Source: an uncultured Eubacteriales bacterium
GTDB lineage: Bacteria > Bacillota > Clostridia > Oscillospirales > CAG-272
NCBI GenBank assembly: GCA_902491535.1
Contig: CABUHS010000004.1
Location: forward strand, 1-64,000
Direction of reading: 5' to 3'
DNA: 64,000 nucleotides
The notes below the pieces were generated by a model. That model saw only the letters and a program-made list of their open reading frames with translations, was not told the DNA's origin and made no database searches. This document shows, piece after piece, positions 52,403 through 60,345 of the stretch. Position 1 is the stretch's first letter. Every line of letters starts with the position of its first letter. The translations under genes were made by a program, and so were the position numbers.

Positions 52403-55060
52403 TTATTTTCCGCGTATCGCGTCGATAGGCCGCTTGGAAGCGATCTTACGTACAGGGATAAACGATGCGGCCGCAGCTACGATAACACTGACTGCAAGCA
52501 GCAGGACTATCTGTCTGATTCCGAAATTCAGAACAGTTATGAGAATACCGCAGTTCTTCCGTATCATATAGTTAATGAGTGCGACAGCTCCTCCGGTGAC
52601 CGCAGAAGCGAGAATAAAATCTATCACCGCTATAATAAAGCTCTCGGAGAAGAATATCCTGAAAACATCGTTCGAGCGGGATCCGATCGCACGGAGTATT
52701 CCGATCTCCTGTCTTTTATATGAAATGCTTGTTGCGATAAAGTTCGCAAGCATTATCGCCGCAAATACGGCAAAACCGATACCGATGTACAGGAACACAT
52801 CCGCAAGGACCTTCAGTACGTCATTTACCATATTTAATTCATATGTTACAGCGTTCTGAAGCTCATACCGGACGTCCGTATCGGAATACGCATACTCGAC
52901 CGTTTTAAGAATATCTCCGCGTGAGGTCGGCATCGCGCCTGCAGCAAAGGTAAATACACCGTCCGAAGAGGTTACCAAACGCCCGAACATGCTGTCACAG
53001 CATACAACGGCGTTATTTACAGCGTCGTTTTCTATTACTCCGACTATCTTCCGTCCATTATAATTTTCAGTGGTTCCGTCCTCATACATATACATTTCCA
53101 TATTTACCGTGTCTGTTGCGTCTTCGTACATATCGGCGCTCAGAACGATCTCATTTTCAGCAAGCTCTGTGCGATGAACACCGTCGAGCCATCTGATCGC
53201 TGCTTCGCCGATATCCGACATACGCGAGATATACTCCGGAGAAACGAAATAATACCGATCGGACTCATCAGGTGAGAAAATAGAAACATGTCCGTTATCT
53301 ATATTTTTAAACACACTGTTTGCAGATATATACCTGTCAATAAATCCGTCTCCGACTATTGCCGTATTACAGAAGCTGTAGCCTGTTTCATAGTTAAATT
53401 CATTGTAGAGCGCATATCTGACAACAAGCTGAGCGGTAGTGACATGCTCGTCACGCACCGCAAGTCCGGAATAGCGGTCAAAATCAAGCTTTGTATCTAC
53501 GATTCCGGTGATCGTATATTCCTGTCCGCCGAAACTGAGCTTACGTCCGACAAGTTCCTGCGCCGAGCCTATACTGTCATAGCTTACCGTTCCGTCGTCT
53601 CCGTAAACGGCAAAGCCTGCTTTCATATACGTGAGCGCAACATAGCTGCTAAGCGCGATTTCGTCTGCGTCTCCGCTCGGAAGCCTGCCTGCGGTAAGCG
53701 TATATCCCATCTCCGAAATATCCTTCTCGGTAAGCTCGGCAAATCCGTCAAGCGCAGTCGAATAAATCGGGTACTCATCGGAAAGCGTTACGGAAGCGTC
53801 ATAACTTCCGTCAAGGTTGAAAGACATCATAGCGGGAACATACACGCCCTTTACATGTATTCCCGTATTCTCCTCTATTTTTCCGATGTCCGCCGCCGAC
53901 ATGCGCTCCGATTTGTAATAAAAATCATCATCGCCGTCTCCGTATGTAACCTTTGTATTCTTGACAAACGATGCATACTTTACGCCGGTATCCATTATAG
54001 ACTCGGTACATGCGCGGACATTATCGTAAGCTCCGAAGGTATCGGCAAGTCCGAACAGAGTAAACGCAACTACCGAAAGAAATACGGTAAACACAAGCTT
54101 TATCTTTTTATGTTTAAGTCCGCTCGCTCCGATCTTGAACGCGTTTTTCATAGGCAGACGCGATTTTATCAGTTTAAATGTGTCACCGGTCTTTGTAGAG
54201 ATCGCATCCTGATCGGTGGGATGAAAGTTCTTTCCGGCACGCGATACCGCAAGCTCTGTCTTTCCTGAAGAAAGCGAGCGTATATATCGGTTTATCGCCG
54301 CTCTGTCATCCTCGGTAAGCTCATAATCACCGGGAATAGTTATTGTACGGTCGGAAAATTCAAGTCCTGCCTTTTCCGGATCTCCCGGTTCAAGAGTAAC
54401 ATCCTCGACAACATGACCGTCGGCAAGCTCAATAATGCGGTCTGCATACTGTTCGGCAAACTCGCGGTCATGCGAAACAACTATGACAAGCTTGTTTTCC
54501 GACAGCTTTTTCAGAGTATCGAATATCTGTCTGCCCGTATTTGAGTCAAGAGCGCCGGTAGGCTCATCAGCCATGATTATATCGGGATTCTTTACAAGCG
54601 CGCGGGCTATCGCAACACGCTGCTTCTGTCCGCCCGAAAGCTCATTCGGCCGTCTGCCGCCGTACCCCTCAAGATCGACCTCCGCGAGAATGCGGTTTAT
54701 TTCGTCATTTTCCGCCTTCCTGCCCTGAAGCTCGATTGCAAGGGCTATGTTTGCACCGACGGTAAATTCATCGAGAACATTGTACTCCTGAAAAATAAAT
54801 CCGACATATGTATTTCTGTACGAATCAAAGTGCTGCTGGTTAAAATCCTTTGACGAAACGCCCTTTATGATGATCTCTCCGCTGTCGTATCGGTCGAGTC
54901 CTCCGAGAAGATTCAAAAGCGTTGACTTACCGCTTCCGGATTTTCCGAGCAGGAATATCATACCTTTGTCGGGAAATTTCAGAGAAACATTGTCGATCGC
55001 AGTTACAGGAACTCCTTTTTTCGGTTTATACTTCTTATATAAATTTCTTGTTTCAAGCAT
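52403..55060 (-). CDS. ABC transporter, ATPase fused to FtsX-type permease
   Basis: 885 residues. The N-terminal LolD/MacB-like ATPase (1-230) has Walker A GKSGSGKST, signature LSGGQKQRVAIARAL and Walker B IIMADEPTGALD. A linker leads to a permease half with one helix near 310, a large extracytoplasmic domain (about 345-740) and three C-terminal helices of FtsX type (FATSISYKRQEIGILRAIGS). Such fusions are common in Clostridia and relate to antimicrobial-peptide resistance or lipoprotein/envelope work. CGGAGG precedes the ATG. An inverted repeat overlaps its promoter. Confidence 0.9.
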   Translation of the reverse strand: MLETRNLYKKYKPKKGVPVTAIDNVSLKFPDKGMIFLLGKSGSGKSTLLNLLGGLDRYDSGEIIIKGVSSKDFNQQHFDSYRNTYVGFIFQEYNVLDEFTVGANIALAIELQGRKAENDEINRILAEVDLEGYGGRRPNELSGGQKQRVAIARALVKNPDIIMADEPTGALDSNTGRQIFDTLKKLSENKLVIVVSHDREFAEQYADRIIELADGHVVEDVTLEPGDPEKAGLEFSDRTITIPGDYELTEDDRAAINRYIRSLSSGKTELAVSRAGKNFHPTDQDAISTKTGDTFKLIKSRLPMKNAFKIGASGLKHKKIKLVFTVFLSVVAFTLFGLADTFGAYDNVRACTESIMDTGVKYASFVKNTKVTYGDGDDDFYYKSERMSAADIGKIEENTGIHVKGVYVPAMMSFNLDGSYDASVTLSDEYPIYSTALDGFAELTEKDISEMGYTLTAGRLPSGDADEIALSSYVALTYMKAGFAVYGDDGTVSYDSIGSAQELVGRKLSFGGQEYTITGIVDTKLDFDRYSGLAVRDEHVTTAQLVVRYALYNEFNYETGYSFCNTAIVGDGFIDRYISANSVFKNIDNGHVSIFSPDESDRYYFVSPEYISRMSDIGEAAIRWLDGVHRTELAENEIVLSADMYEDATDTVNMEMYMYEDGTTENYNGRKIVGVIENDAVNNAVVCCDSMFGRLVTSSDGVFTFAAGAMPTSRGDILKTVEYAYSDTDVRYELQNAVTYELNMVNDVLKVLADVFLYIGIGFAVFAAIMLANFIATSISYKRQEIGILRAIGSRSNDVFRIFFSESFIIAVIDFILASAVTGGAVALINYMIRKNCGILITVLNFGIRQIVLLLAVSVIVAAAASFIPVRKIASKRPIDAIRGK

Positions 55061-55080
55061 TTCCGATCATACCTCCGTAA

Positions 55081-55112
55081 AGTGTACTACTGTACTGACA
55101 CAATAATACACT
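55081..55112 (-). promoter_or_regulatory. Inverted-repeat operator candidate over the -10 box
   Basis: AGTGTACTA and TAATACACT form 9-bp arms (one mismatch) separated by 14 bases. The right arm covers the -10 box. Such AGTGTA..TACACT dyads fit GntR (YtrA-type) or TetR-like repressors of ABC genes; no such regulator is adjacent. Confidence 0.5.
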
Positions 55113-55131
55113 TTAAAAACCGTTTTGTCAA
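55103..55131 (-). promoter_or_regulatory. Sigma-A promoter of the ABC-FtsX gene
   Basis: Minus strand: TTGACA, 17 bases, TATTAT, about 42 bases before the start codon. Confidence 0.85.
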
Positions 55132-55219
55132 GTATTTTTCTGAAATTTCCGAGATTAAGTTTACATAAGAAAATTTTAAGCAAATCTTAAACAGATACTT
55201 AAAGCAGAGGAAGAAAAAT

Positions 55220-56638
55220 TTAAAATCCGAAAAAGTTCTTTGCATTGTTATAGCAAACATCCATAACAAGCTCGGCGAGCGCTTCGGTATCGACGGGATA
55301 CTCTCCGCTGTCCACCCATTCTCCGATAAGATTGCAGAATATTCGTCTGAAATATTCATGACGCGTATATGAAAGAAAACTTCTGCTGTCTGTGAGCATT
55401 CCGAGGAAACAGCCGAGAGACGAAAGATTTGCAAGCGATATCATCTGATCGCGCATACCGCTCTTGTTATCGTTAAACCACCATGCGCTTCCCTGCATTA
55501 TTCGCGGCATGCCGCTGCCGTCGGAAAGCTGAAAACCGCCGAGCAGCGCGCCTATCGCCGCATTGTCGGCAGGATTTATCGAATAAAGAACGATTCTCGG
55601 AAGTCCGTCGGAGGATGCAAAGAGATCGAGCAGGCGCGCAAGCTCAGTTACGCTGCTTCGGCCGCCTATAATATCAAATCCGCAGTCCGCTCCGAGCTTT
55701 TTATACATATCCGTGCATGCGTTGCGAAGCACTCCGAAATGTATCTGCATTACCCAGCCGTGCGCGGAGTATTCCGCCGCAAAAAAGCGGTGCATCTCGG
55801 TCTTGAATATCTTTATCTCCTGCGCGTCCGTGCATTTTCCGTTTTTCAGCGCAGCACAGAATATCTCGTTTATATGTACGCGGTTAGGCTCGTAAGCATA
55901 CGGTATCTCGTCGTCTATACCGTGGTCTGCGGTAACGCATCCGTTTTCCGCAAAGAATGCGATCCGAGCGCGGTACGCCTCCTTAAGCGATTCAAGGTCG
56001 GTTATCTGCACTCCCGAAACCTGCGAAAGCGTGCGGATATATTCCGCCCAGCCGTCGCGCTCGATATTTATACCCTTGTCCGGACGGAATGCAGGAAGAA
56101 CCTTTACATCAAAGCTGTCGTCCGCCGCGATCATTCTGTGCCACTCGAGGGTGTCGGCAGGATCGTCTGTCGTACAGAGCGCGTCGACGCGTGACGCTTT
56201 TATTATGCCGCGCACGCTCATATCAGGCTCGGCGAGTTTTTCCGCGGTCAGCTTCCAGACCTCTTCGCATGTCTTTTCGGAAAGTATACCGCTATATCCG
56301 AAATATCTCTGAAGCTCAAGATGTGACCAGTGATACAGCGGATTGCCTATCAGCTTCGGCATACACTGCGCGAATGCACGGAACTTTTCATAATCCGACG
56401 CGTCTCCCGTTATATACTTCTCGTCAACACCGCATGAGCGCATAGCACGCCACTTGTAGTGGTCTCCGCCGAGCCATATCTCGGTTATATTGCTGTAGCG
56501 CTTGTCCTGCGCGATCTCCTGCGGAGACACATGGCAGTGGTAATCAATTATCGGGAGCTTCTCGGCATATGTATGATAGAGCTGCTTTGCCGCATCTCCC
56601 GAAAGCAGAAAATCGTTATCCATAAATTTTTTTGACAT
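55220..56638 (-). CDS. uxaC: Glucuronate isomerase (uronate isomerase)
   Basis: 472 residues of the amidohydrolase-fold UxaC family. The opening metal site is IIDYHCHVSPQEIA, with NITEIWLGGDHYKWRAMR, ALCTTDDPADTL and the C-terminal MLTDSRSFLSYTRHEYFRRI. It isomerises D-glucuronate to D-fructuronate and D-galacturonate to D-tagaturonate. It is 21 bases after the sugar-isomerase-like gene and shares its promoter. The rest of the hexuronate pathway (uxuA, uxaB, kdgK) is not in this window. GAAAGGAAG before ATG. Confidence 0.96.
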   Translation of the reverse strand: MSKKFMDNDFLLSGDAAKQLYHTYAEKLPIIDYHCHVSPQEIAQDKRYSNITEIWLGGDHYKWRAMRSCGVDEKYITGDASDYEKFRAFAQCMPKLIGNPLYHWSHLELQRYFGYSGILSEKTCEEVWKLTAEKLAEPDMSVRGIIKASRVDALCTTDDPADTLEWHRMIAADDSFDVKVLPAFRPDKGINIERDGWAEYIRTLSQVSGVQITDLESLKEAYRARIAFFAENGCVTADHGIDDEIPYAYEPNRVHINEIFCAALKNGKCTDAQEIKIFKTEMHRFFAAEYSAHGWVMQIHFGVLRNACTDMYKKLGADCGFDIIGGRSSVTELARLLDLFASSDGLPRIVLYSINPADNAAIGALLGGFQLSDGSGMPRIMQGSAWWFNDNKSGMRDQMISLANLSSLGCFLGMLTDSRSFLSYTRHEYFRRIFCNLIGEWVDSGEYPVDTEALAELVMDVCYNNAKNFFGF

Positions 56639-56659
56639 ATTATACTTCCTTTCGCGCGG

Positions 56660-57484
56660 TCATGAATCTGCCGCAGCCGTATGTTTTCTTATATATTCCA
56701 GCGATTCATTCAGCTGTCCGACATCAACTCTGCCGCCGTCATACAGCGACGGGGATTCGAGAGTTACCGTTCCGCCGTACAGCGGAGCTACAGTTTTGAA
56801 AAAACTTTCGAAATCTATGATACCGCCGCCGGGATGAGGAATCGGGCGGAGCTTTTTGAAATCGTGCGGAGGTCCGACGAAATCACTCACATGCATGTGT
56901 ACGATACGCGGAGCAAGCAGCGGATCGGTAAATATCCCGTATACCTGTCCAAGCTGTCCGGCAAACGCCCCGAATCTTGTGTCGAAGATAAACCGCACCT
57001 CAGGATAGCTCCGCGCGAGCTTTCTCCAGTGATCGATCGGATCGCCTGCGCTGCACGGAACGTTTTCCACGCATAGCGTTATTCCCTCTCTGCAGCAAGC
57101 TTCAAGCATATATCCGACCGCAGATATATTATAATCTATATCCGAATCGGAAGCAAAACCGCCCCACAGATGAAGCACCATCTTTTCTGCCGAAAGTATC
57201 ACCGCCGCCCTGAGGCTTTCGCGAAAAAGCTCAAGAGCTTTTTCACTGTCGTGATCGGAAAGATACATTCCTATAAATTTGTCAGAATGGAGCGTGCGGA
57301 AACGCATGTCTCCGCCGCAGAGACGCTCCGCGATTGCGGTAGGCTTTTCATCCCATGTACTGACCACCATAAATTCGAAAGCATCGCACAGGATATCCTT
57401 TCCGTAAACCGGTATAAGCATGGGATCATAGCCGTTCTCATATCCTATATATGCACCGGTGGAACATAATATTTCATTATTCAT
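56660..57484 (-). CDS. Sugar phosphate isomerase/epimerase-like TIM barrel
   Basis: 274 residues, AP-endonuclease-2 type barrel. Metal-ligand candidates are E in CVENVPC, D and H in FIFDTRFGAF and HMHVSDFVG, and a final Glu in TLESPSL. Family members isomerise or epimerise ketoses and inositols. Cotranscription with uxaC points to sugar-acid or related sugar metabolism. The exact reaction is unknown. AGAGGTGAT precedes the ATG. Confidence 0.82.
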   Translation of the reverse strand: MNNEILCSTGAYIGYENGYDPMLIPVYGKDILCDAFEFMVVSTWDEKPTAIAERLCGGDMRFRTLHSDKFIGMYLSDHDSEKALELFRESLRAAVILSAEKMVLHLWGGFASDSDIDYNISAVGYMLEACCREGITLCVENVPCSAGDPIDHWRKLARSYPEVRFIFDTRFGAFAGQLGQVYGIFTDPLLAPRIVHMHVSDFVGPPHDFKKLRPIPHPGGGIIDFESFFKTVAPLYGGTVTLESPSLYDGGRVDVGQLNESLEYIRKHTAAADS

Positions 57485-57514
57485 TGCCGAAAATCACCTC
57501 TGTATACAGTGAAA

Positions 57515-57543
57515 AGTATATCATATCCGGCATTATAATTCAA
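57515..57543 (-). promoter_or_regulatory. Sigma-A promoter of the isomerase-uxaC operon (extended -10)
   Basis: Minus strand: TTGAAT, 17 bases ending TGA, TATACT. Confidence 0.75.
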
Positions 57544-57597
57544 TATTTTTTTGAACTTTTATCATTATCTCAGGCAGAACGCGAATGTTTTTATGAC

Positions 57598-57626
57598 TTG
57601 ACATGCACCCAAAACAGTGGTAAACT
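57598..57626 (+). promoter_or_regulatory. Sigma-A promoter without a downstream gene (extended -10)
   Basis: TTGACA, 17 bases ending TGG, TAAACT. It points rightward into about 225 bases with no open reading frame. Confidence 0.7.
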
Positions 57627-57632
57627 ATAATT

Positions 57633-57820
57633 TACCGATGAAAATGATAATGCAGGAACGCCGGTTTGCTGTATGACGCTCTCTTTAGCTTTCGGAAGTT
57701 TTAATAAAAGGCTTGCCACGTTATGGAGCTATGGCAGGAATACTGCCTTTTGCAATGAAACCCGCCGATTATAGAGACAGGAGGCAACTTGCCTGAAGCT
57801 ATATGATTCATCAAAAAACA
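57633..57820 (+). ncRNA. Candidate small structured RNA
   Basis: This region follows a good promoter and lies convergent to the MFS gene. It contains TTGCCA..TGGCAG, GGCAG-gaata-CTGCC (competing hairpins), AGGCA-act-TGCCT, and end arms GATGAA (about 57639) and TTCATC (about 57808) that could close the whole molecule. No coding frame or clear plus-strand T-tract was found. The size and closed-rod layout would allow a 6S-like RNA, but I do not recognise a known consensus. Confidence 0.3.
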
Positions 57821-57855
57821 GGAAATAACAGTTAAACAAAAAGACAGTTTCAAGC

Positions 57856-59064
57856 CTACTTTCCTCTTCCGCCGCGGATTCTGTTCATAATAAATACCGA
57901 AACGGTAAACAGCGCAGGAAACAGCGCGGCAGTCAGGAATCCCCCGCCCATATCAAGCCGTGAGGATACAGCTCCGATAAGCCACGGTCCGAGCGTACAT
58001 CCTATATCACCGAACAGTGCAAGCCGTCCCGAAACAGAAGCGCCTCCGTGCGGATACAACTCAGCGGCAAGCGCAAACGATCCGGGCCACATAAGCCCCG
58101 CCGCAAAACCGGTCAGGCTGCATGCTGCGAGACTGACGGCAGGAATCGGCGAAAGCGCCGCGGCAATATAACATACCGTGCAGGCAAAACCGCTGCACAG
58201 CATCGCGCTTCCGAGCGGTATACGGTCGCTGAATATTCCGTAAAGAGTTCTCGAAATACCCATAAAAAGCGCGTAAAGACACGGTCCGAGCATATCTCCG
58301 GCGAGCTTGGATATTCCGAGTCCCGTTTCGGCATACGCCGATATCCACTGCGTCATGCCCTGCTCGGCAGCTCCTCCGGTGGCGATAATAATAAGGAGAA
58401 GCACGAAATATCCGCGCGAGAGTTTGCGATCTGTAATGCGAGTTTCGGATTCACCGTCCGAAAATCCCGAATCGGGAAGCGGTACGGTACAGAAAAGAAC
58501 AAGATTCAGTGCGGGAACGGCTGCCCACACTATCGGTATGAGCATCCACAGCGCTTCGTGTGTCAGGAAAAGCACCGCCTCGGTAAGTATTACAACCGAA
58601 ACATGGCCTACGCAGGAAAATGAATGAAGAAAGCTCAGCTTCGCACGTACCGATCTGCCCTTTTGCGGTATTGCATCTATGAGGGGATTGACAAAAACCT
58701 CTATCATTCCTCCGCCAATCTGCGCTACTATGACCGCCGCCATAATTCCATAACAAATACAGCTTTGAGGAAGGATAATCGGAAGCACGCCAAGAAGAAT
58801 AAGTCCGCAAAGTACAAATGCGTGTGAAATTATTCCCGCCGCACGGCAGCCGAGCCTGTCAAAAAAATGTCCGGCAAAAATATCCGCGCACATCTGAGCC
58901 GCGAATCCGCAGAATATCACTGCCGCTATCATGCTGTATGACATTCCGTACTGTTTTGAAAAGATAACAAAGAAAAGCGGGGTAAGATCTACGGAGATCG
59001 CCTGAACGACATATCCGATAAAGCAGGCACGCACCGCAGGTCCGTACATCCTATCTTTTTCCAT
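57856..59064 (-). CDS. MFS transporter
   Basis: 402 residues from the ATG at 59064. An open frame continues 74 codons upstream over the divergent promoter region but is not MFS-like and overlaps the next gene. Twelve hydrophobic segments; an MFS-type loop is seen in AGHFFDRLGCRAAG (between helices 2 and 3) and a related one in GIFSDRIPLGSAM. It is probably a proton-coupled sugar or drug transporter of the FucP/NarK-like size class. Substrate unknown. AAAGGC precedes the start. Confidence 0.88.
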   Translation of the reverse strand: MEKDRMYGPAVRACFIGYVVQAISVDLTPLFFVIFSKQYGMSYSMIAAVIFCGFAAQMCADIFAGHFFDRLGCRAAGIISHAFVLCGLILLGVLPIILPQSCICYGIMAAVIVAQIGGGMIEVFVNPLIDAIPQKGRSVRAKLSFLHSFSCVGHVSVVILTEAVLFLTHEALWMLIPIVWAAVPALNLVLFCTVPLPDSGFSDGESETRITDRKLSRGYFVLLLIIIATGGAAEQGMTQWISAYAETGLGISKLAGDMLGPCLYALFMGISRTLYGIFSDRIPLGSAMLCSGFACTVCYIAAALSPIPAVSLAACSLTGFAAGLMWPGSFALAAELYPHGGASVSGRLALFGDIGCTLGPWLIGAVSSRLDMGGGFLTAALFPALFTVSVFIMNRIRGGRGK

Positions 59065-59130
59065 ATGTATTTTCTGCCTTTCGCTGAATTTACAGATCAA
59101 TAACCGAAAAACAATGCAAAGGAAAATAAA

Positions 59131-59991
59131 ATGAACGTATTCCTGGAAAACGCAAAAATACTGCTCGGCTTCCCGTTTGTGGTACGCGCACTTATCGCAG
59201 GTCCGCTGACCGCTCTCAGCTCCGCGCTCCTCGGAGTCGGACTTGTGACCGGAAGAAAAGCAATGCTCGGAGACGGACTGTCTCACGTGAGCTTCTGCGC
59301 AGCGGCAATAGCGCTCGCTATAGGGGTCTCACCGACTGTGATATCTGTTCCCGCCGTAATAATTGCAGCGCTGCTTTTACTGCGGAGCGGCAGCGGCGAC
59401 GGCTCCTCTGTCGCGCTTATATCAGGCGGCGCTCTCGCTGTCGGAACGTTCGTTTTATCGGTTGTAAGCGGGATGAATATGGATGTGAGCGACTACATGT
59501 TCGGAAGCATCTTTACACTTTCTTTCGGAGATACCGTGCTGTGCATAATATGCGTCATATGCGTTCTCGCAGCATATTCGCTGCTCTACAGACGCGTATT
59601 CGCAGTAAGCTTCGACGAAGCTTTCGCGTCAGCTTCCGGAATACATGTAAAAAGATACAACAGCATTATGGCTGCTCTCACCGCAATCACCGTTGTGACC
59701 GGCATGAAGATAATGGGTGTCATGCTCGTCACCGCACTGACCGTTTTTCCGGCACTTACGGCGCTTCAGCTTTGTAAAAGCTTCCGCTCAGTCGTTATAT
59801 TCGCATCAGTATCATCTCTTTGCTGCTTCACGCTGGGAATAATTATTGCACTTTCACTGTCCCTTCCCGCCGGAGCAACCGTGGTTATGATCTATCTTGC
59901 ACTTTTAATTATATGCTTCGCAGTCAAAACGGTTCGCACAGCAGTCCAAAACAGCCGAACCAAAGGCAGTCGCGTTATTAAAAGCGAATAA
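59131..59991 (+). CDS. ZnuB/MntB-family metal ABC permease (orphan)
   Basis: 286 residues with seven to eight membrane segments. The ABC-3 permease pattern is GLVTGRKAMLGDGLSHVSF near the N-terminus and GMKIMGVMLVTALTVFPALTAL. It would carry Zn2+ or Mn2+ with an ATPase (ZnuC) and a binding protein (ZnuA). Neither is adjacent, which is unusual. AAAGGAAAA precedes the ATG. Divergent from the MFS gene with 66 bases between starts. Plus-strand terminator at 60143. Confidence 0.9.
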   Translation: MNVFLENAKILLGFPFVVRALIAGPLTALSSALLGVGLVTGRKAMLGDGLSHVSFCAAAIALAIGVSPTVISVPAVIIAALLLLRSGSGDGSSVALISGGALAVGTFVLSVVSGMNMDVSDYMFGSIFTLSFGDTVLCIICVICVLAAYSLLYRRVFAVSFDEAFASASGIHVKRYNSIMAALTAITVVTGMKIMGVMLVTALTVFPALTALQLCKSFRSVVIFASVSSLCCFTLGIIIALSLSLPAGATVVMIYLALLIICFAVKTVRTAVQNSRTKGSRVIKSE

Positions 59992-60040
59992 AATAAATAG
60001 AAAGCCGGCAGATTTGCCGCAGAAAAATAAATATGAAATA

Positions 60041-60107
60041 TGAGTCCGGACGAATACGATCACAGATTACGGGCGGATACCCCGGAACCTTGTTGCTTCA
60101 GGGTAAA
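60041..60107 (+). repeat. Dispersed two-hairpin element, copy 8
   Basis: The first arm is degenerate (TCCGGACGAATACGATC-aca-GATTACGGGCGG). The second half, ACCCCGGAACCTTGTTGCTTCAGGGTAA, is intact. It lies in sense orientation between the permease stop and its terminator. Confidence 0.8.
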
Positions 60108-60142
60108 TCATGACAACCGGCAAAGTGCCATAGTAAAATAAA

Positions 60143-60180
60143 GGTAGACACATGGAAAATCACCATGTATCTACCTTTTT
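60143..60180. terminator. Terminator after the metal permease
   Basis: GGTAGACACATGG / CCATGTATCTACC stem with one mismatch and a 7-base loop, then T5; AAAA on the left. Confidence 0.92.
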
Positions 60181-60301
60181 GTTATAATAAAAATACACAG
60201 AGGGATAAAGATAAACAGATAGAAAATGAACTAAAAAAATGTTACCCGGTAAAAGGAGCCTGCAAGCAAAGAATTTGTTGCTTTAAATTTATACAAAAAT
60301 C

Positions 60302-60327
60302 AGGGACAGGGCATACGCCCCGTCCCT
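60302..60327 (-). terminator. Terminator of the M16C peptidase
   Basis: Minus strand: AGGGACGGGGC-gtat-GCCCTGTCCCT followed by GATTTTTGT. The ~120 bases between this and the terminator at 60143 hold no feature. Confidence 0.82.
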
Positions 60328-60345
60328 TCACTGACCGGAAAGTTT

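Noticed and set aside
57856..59286. Extended N-terminus of the MFS protein (74 extra codons)
   Set aside because: The extension is not MFS-like, overlaps the divergent permease start and crosses the promoter region; ATG at 59064 gives normal length.
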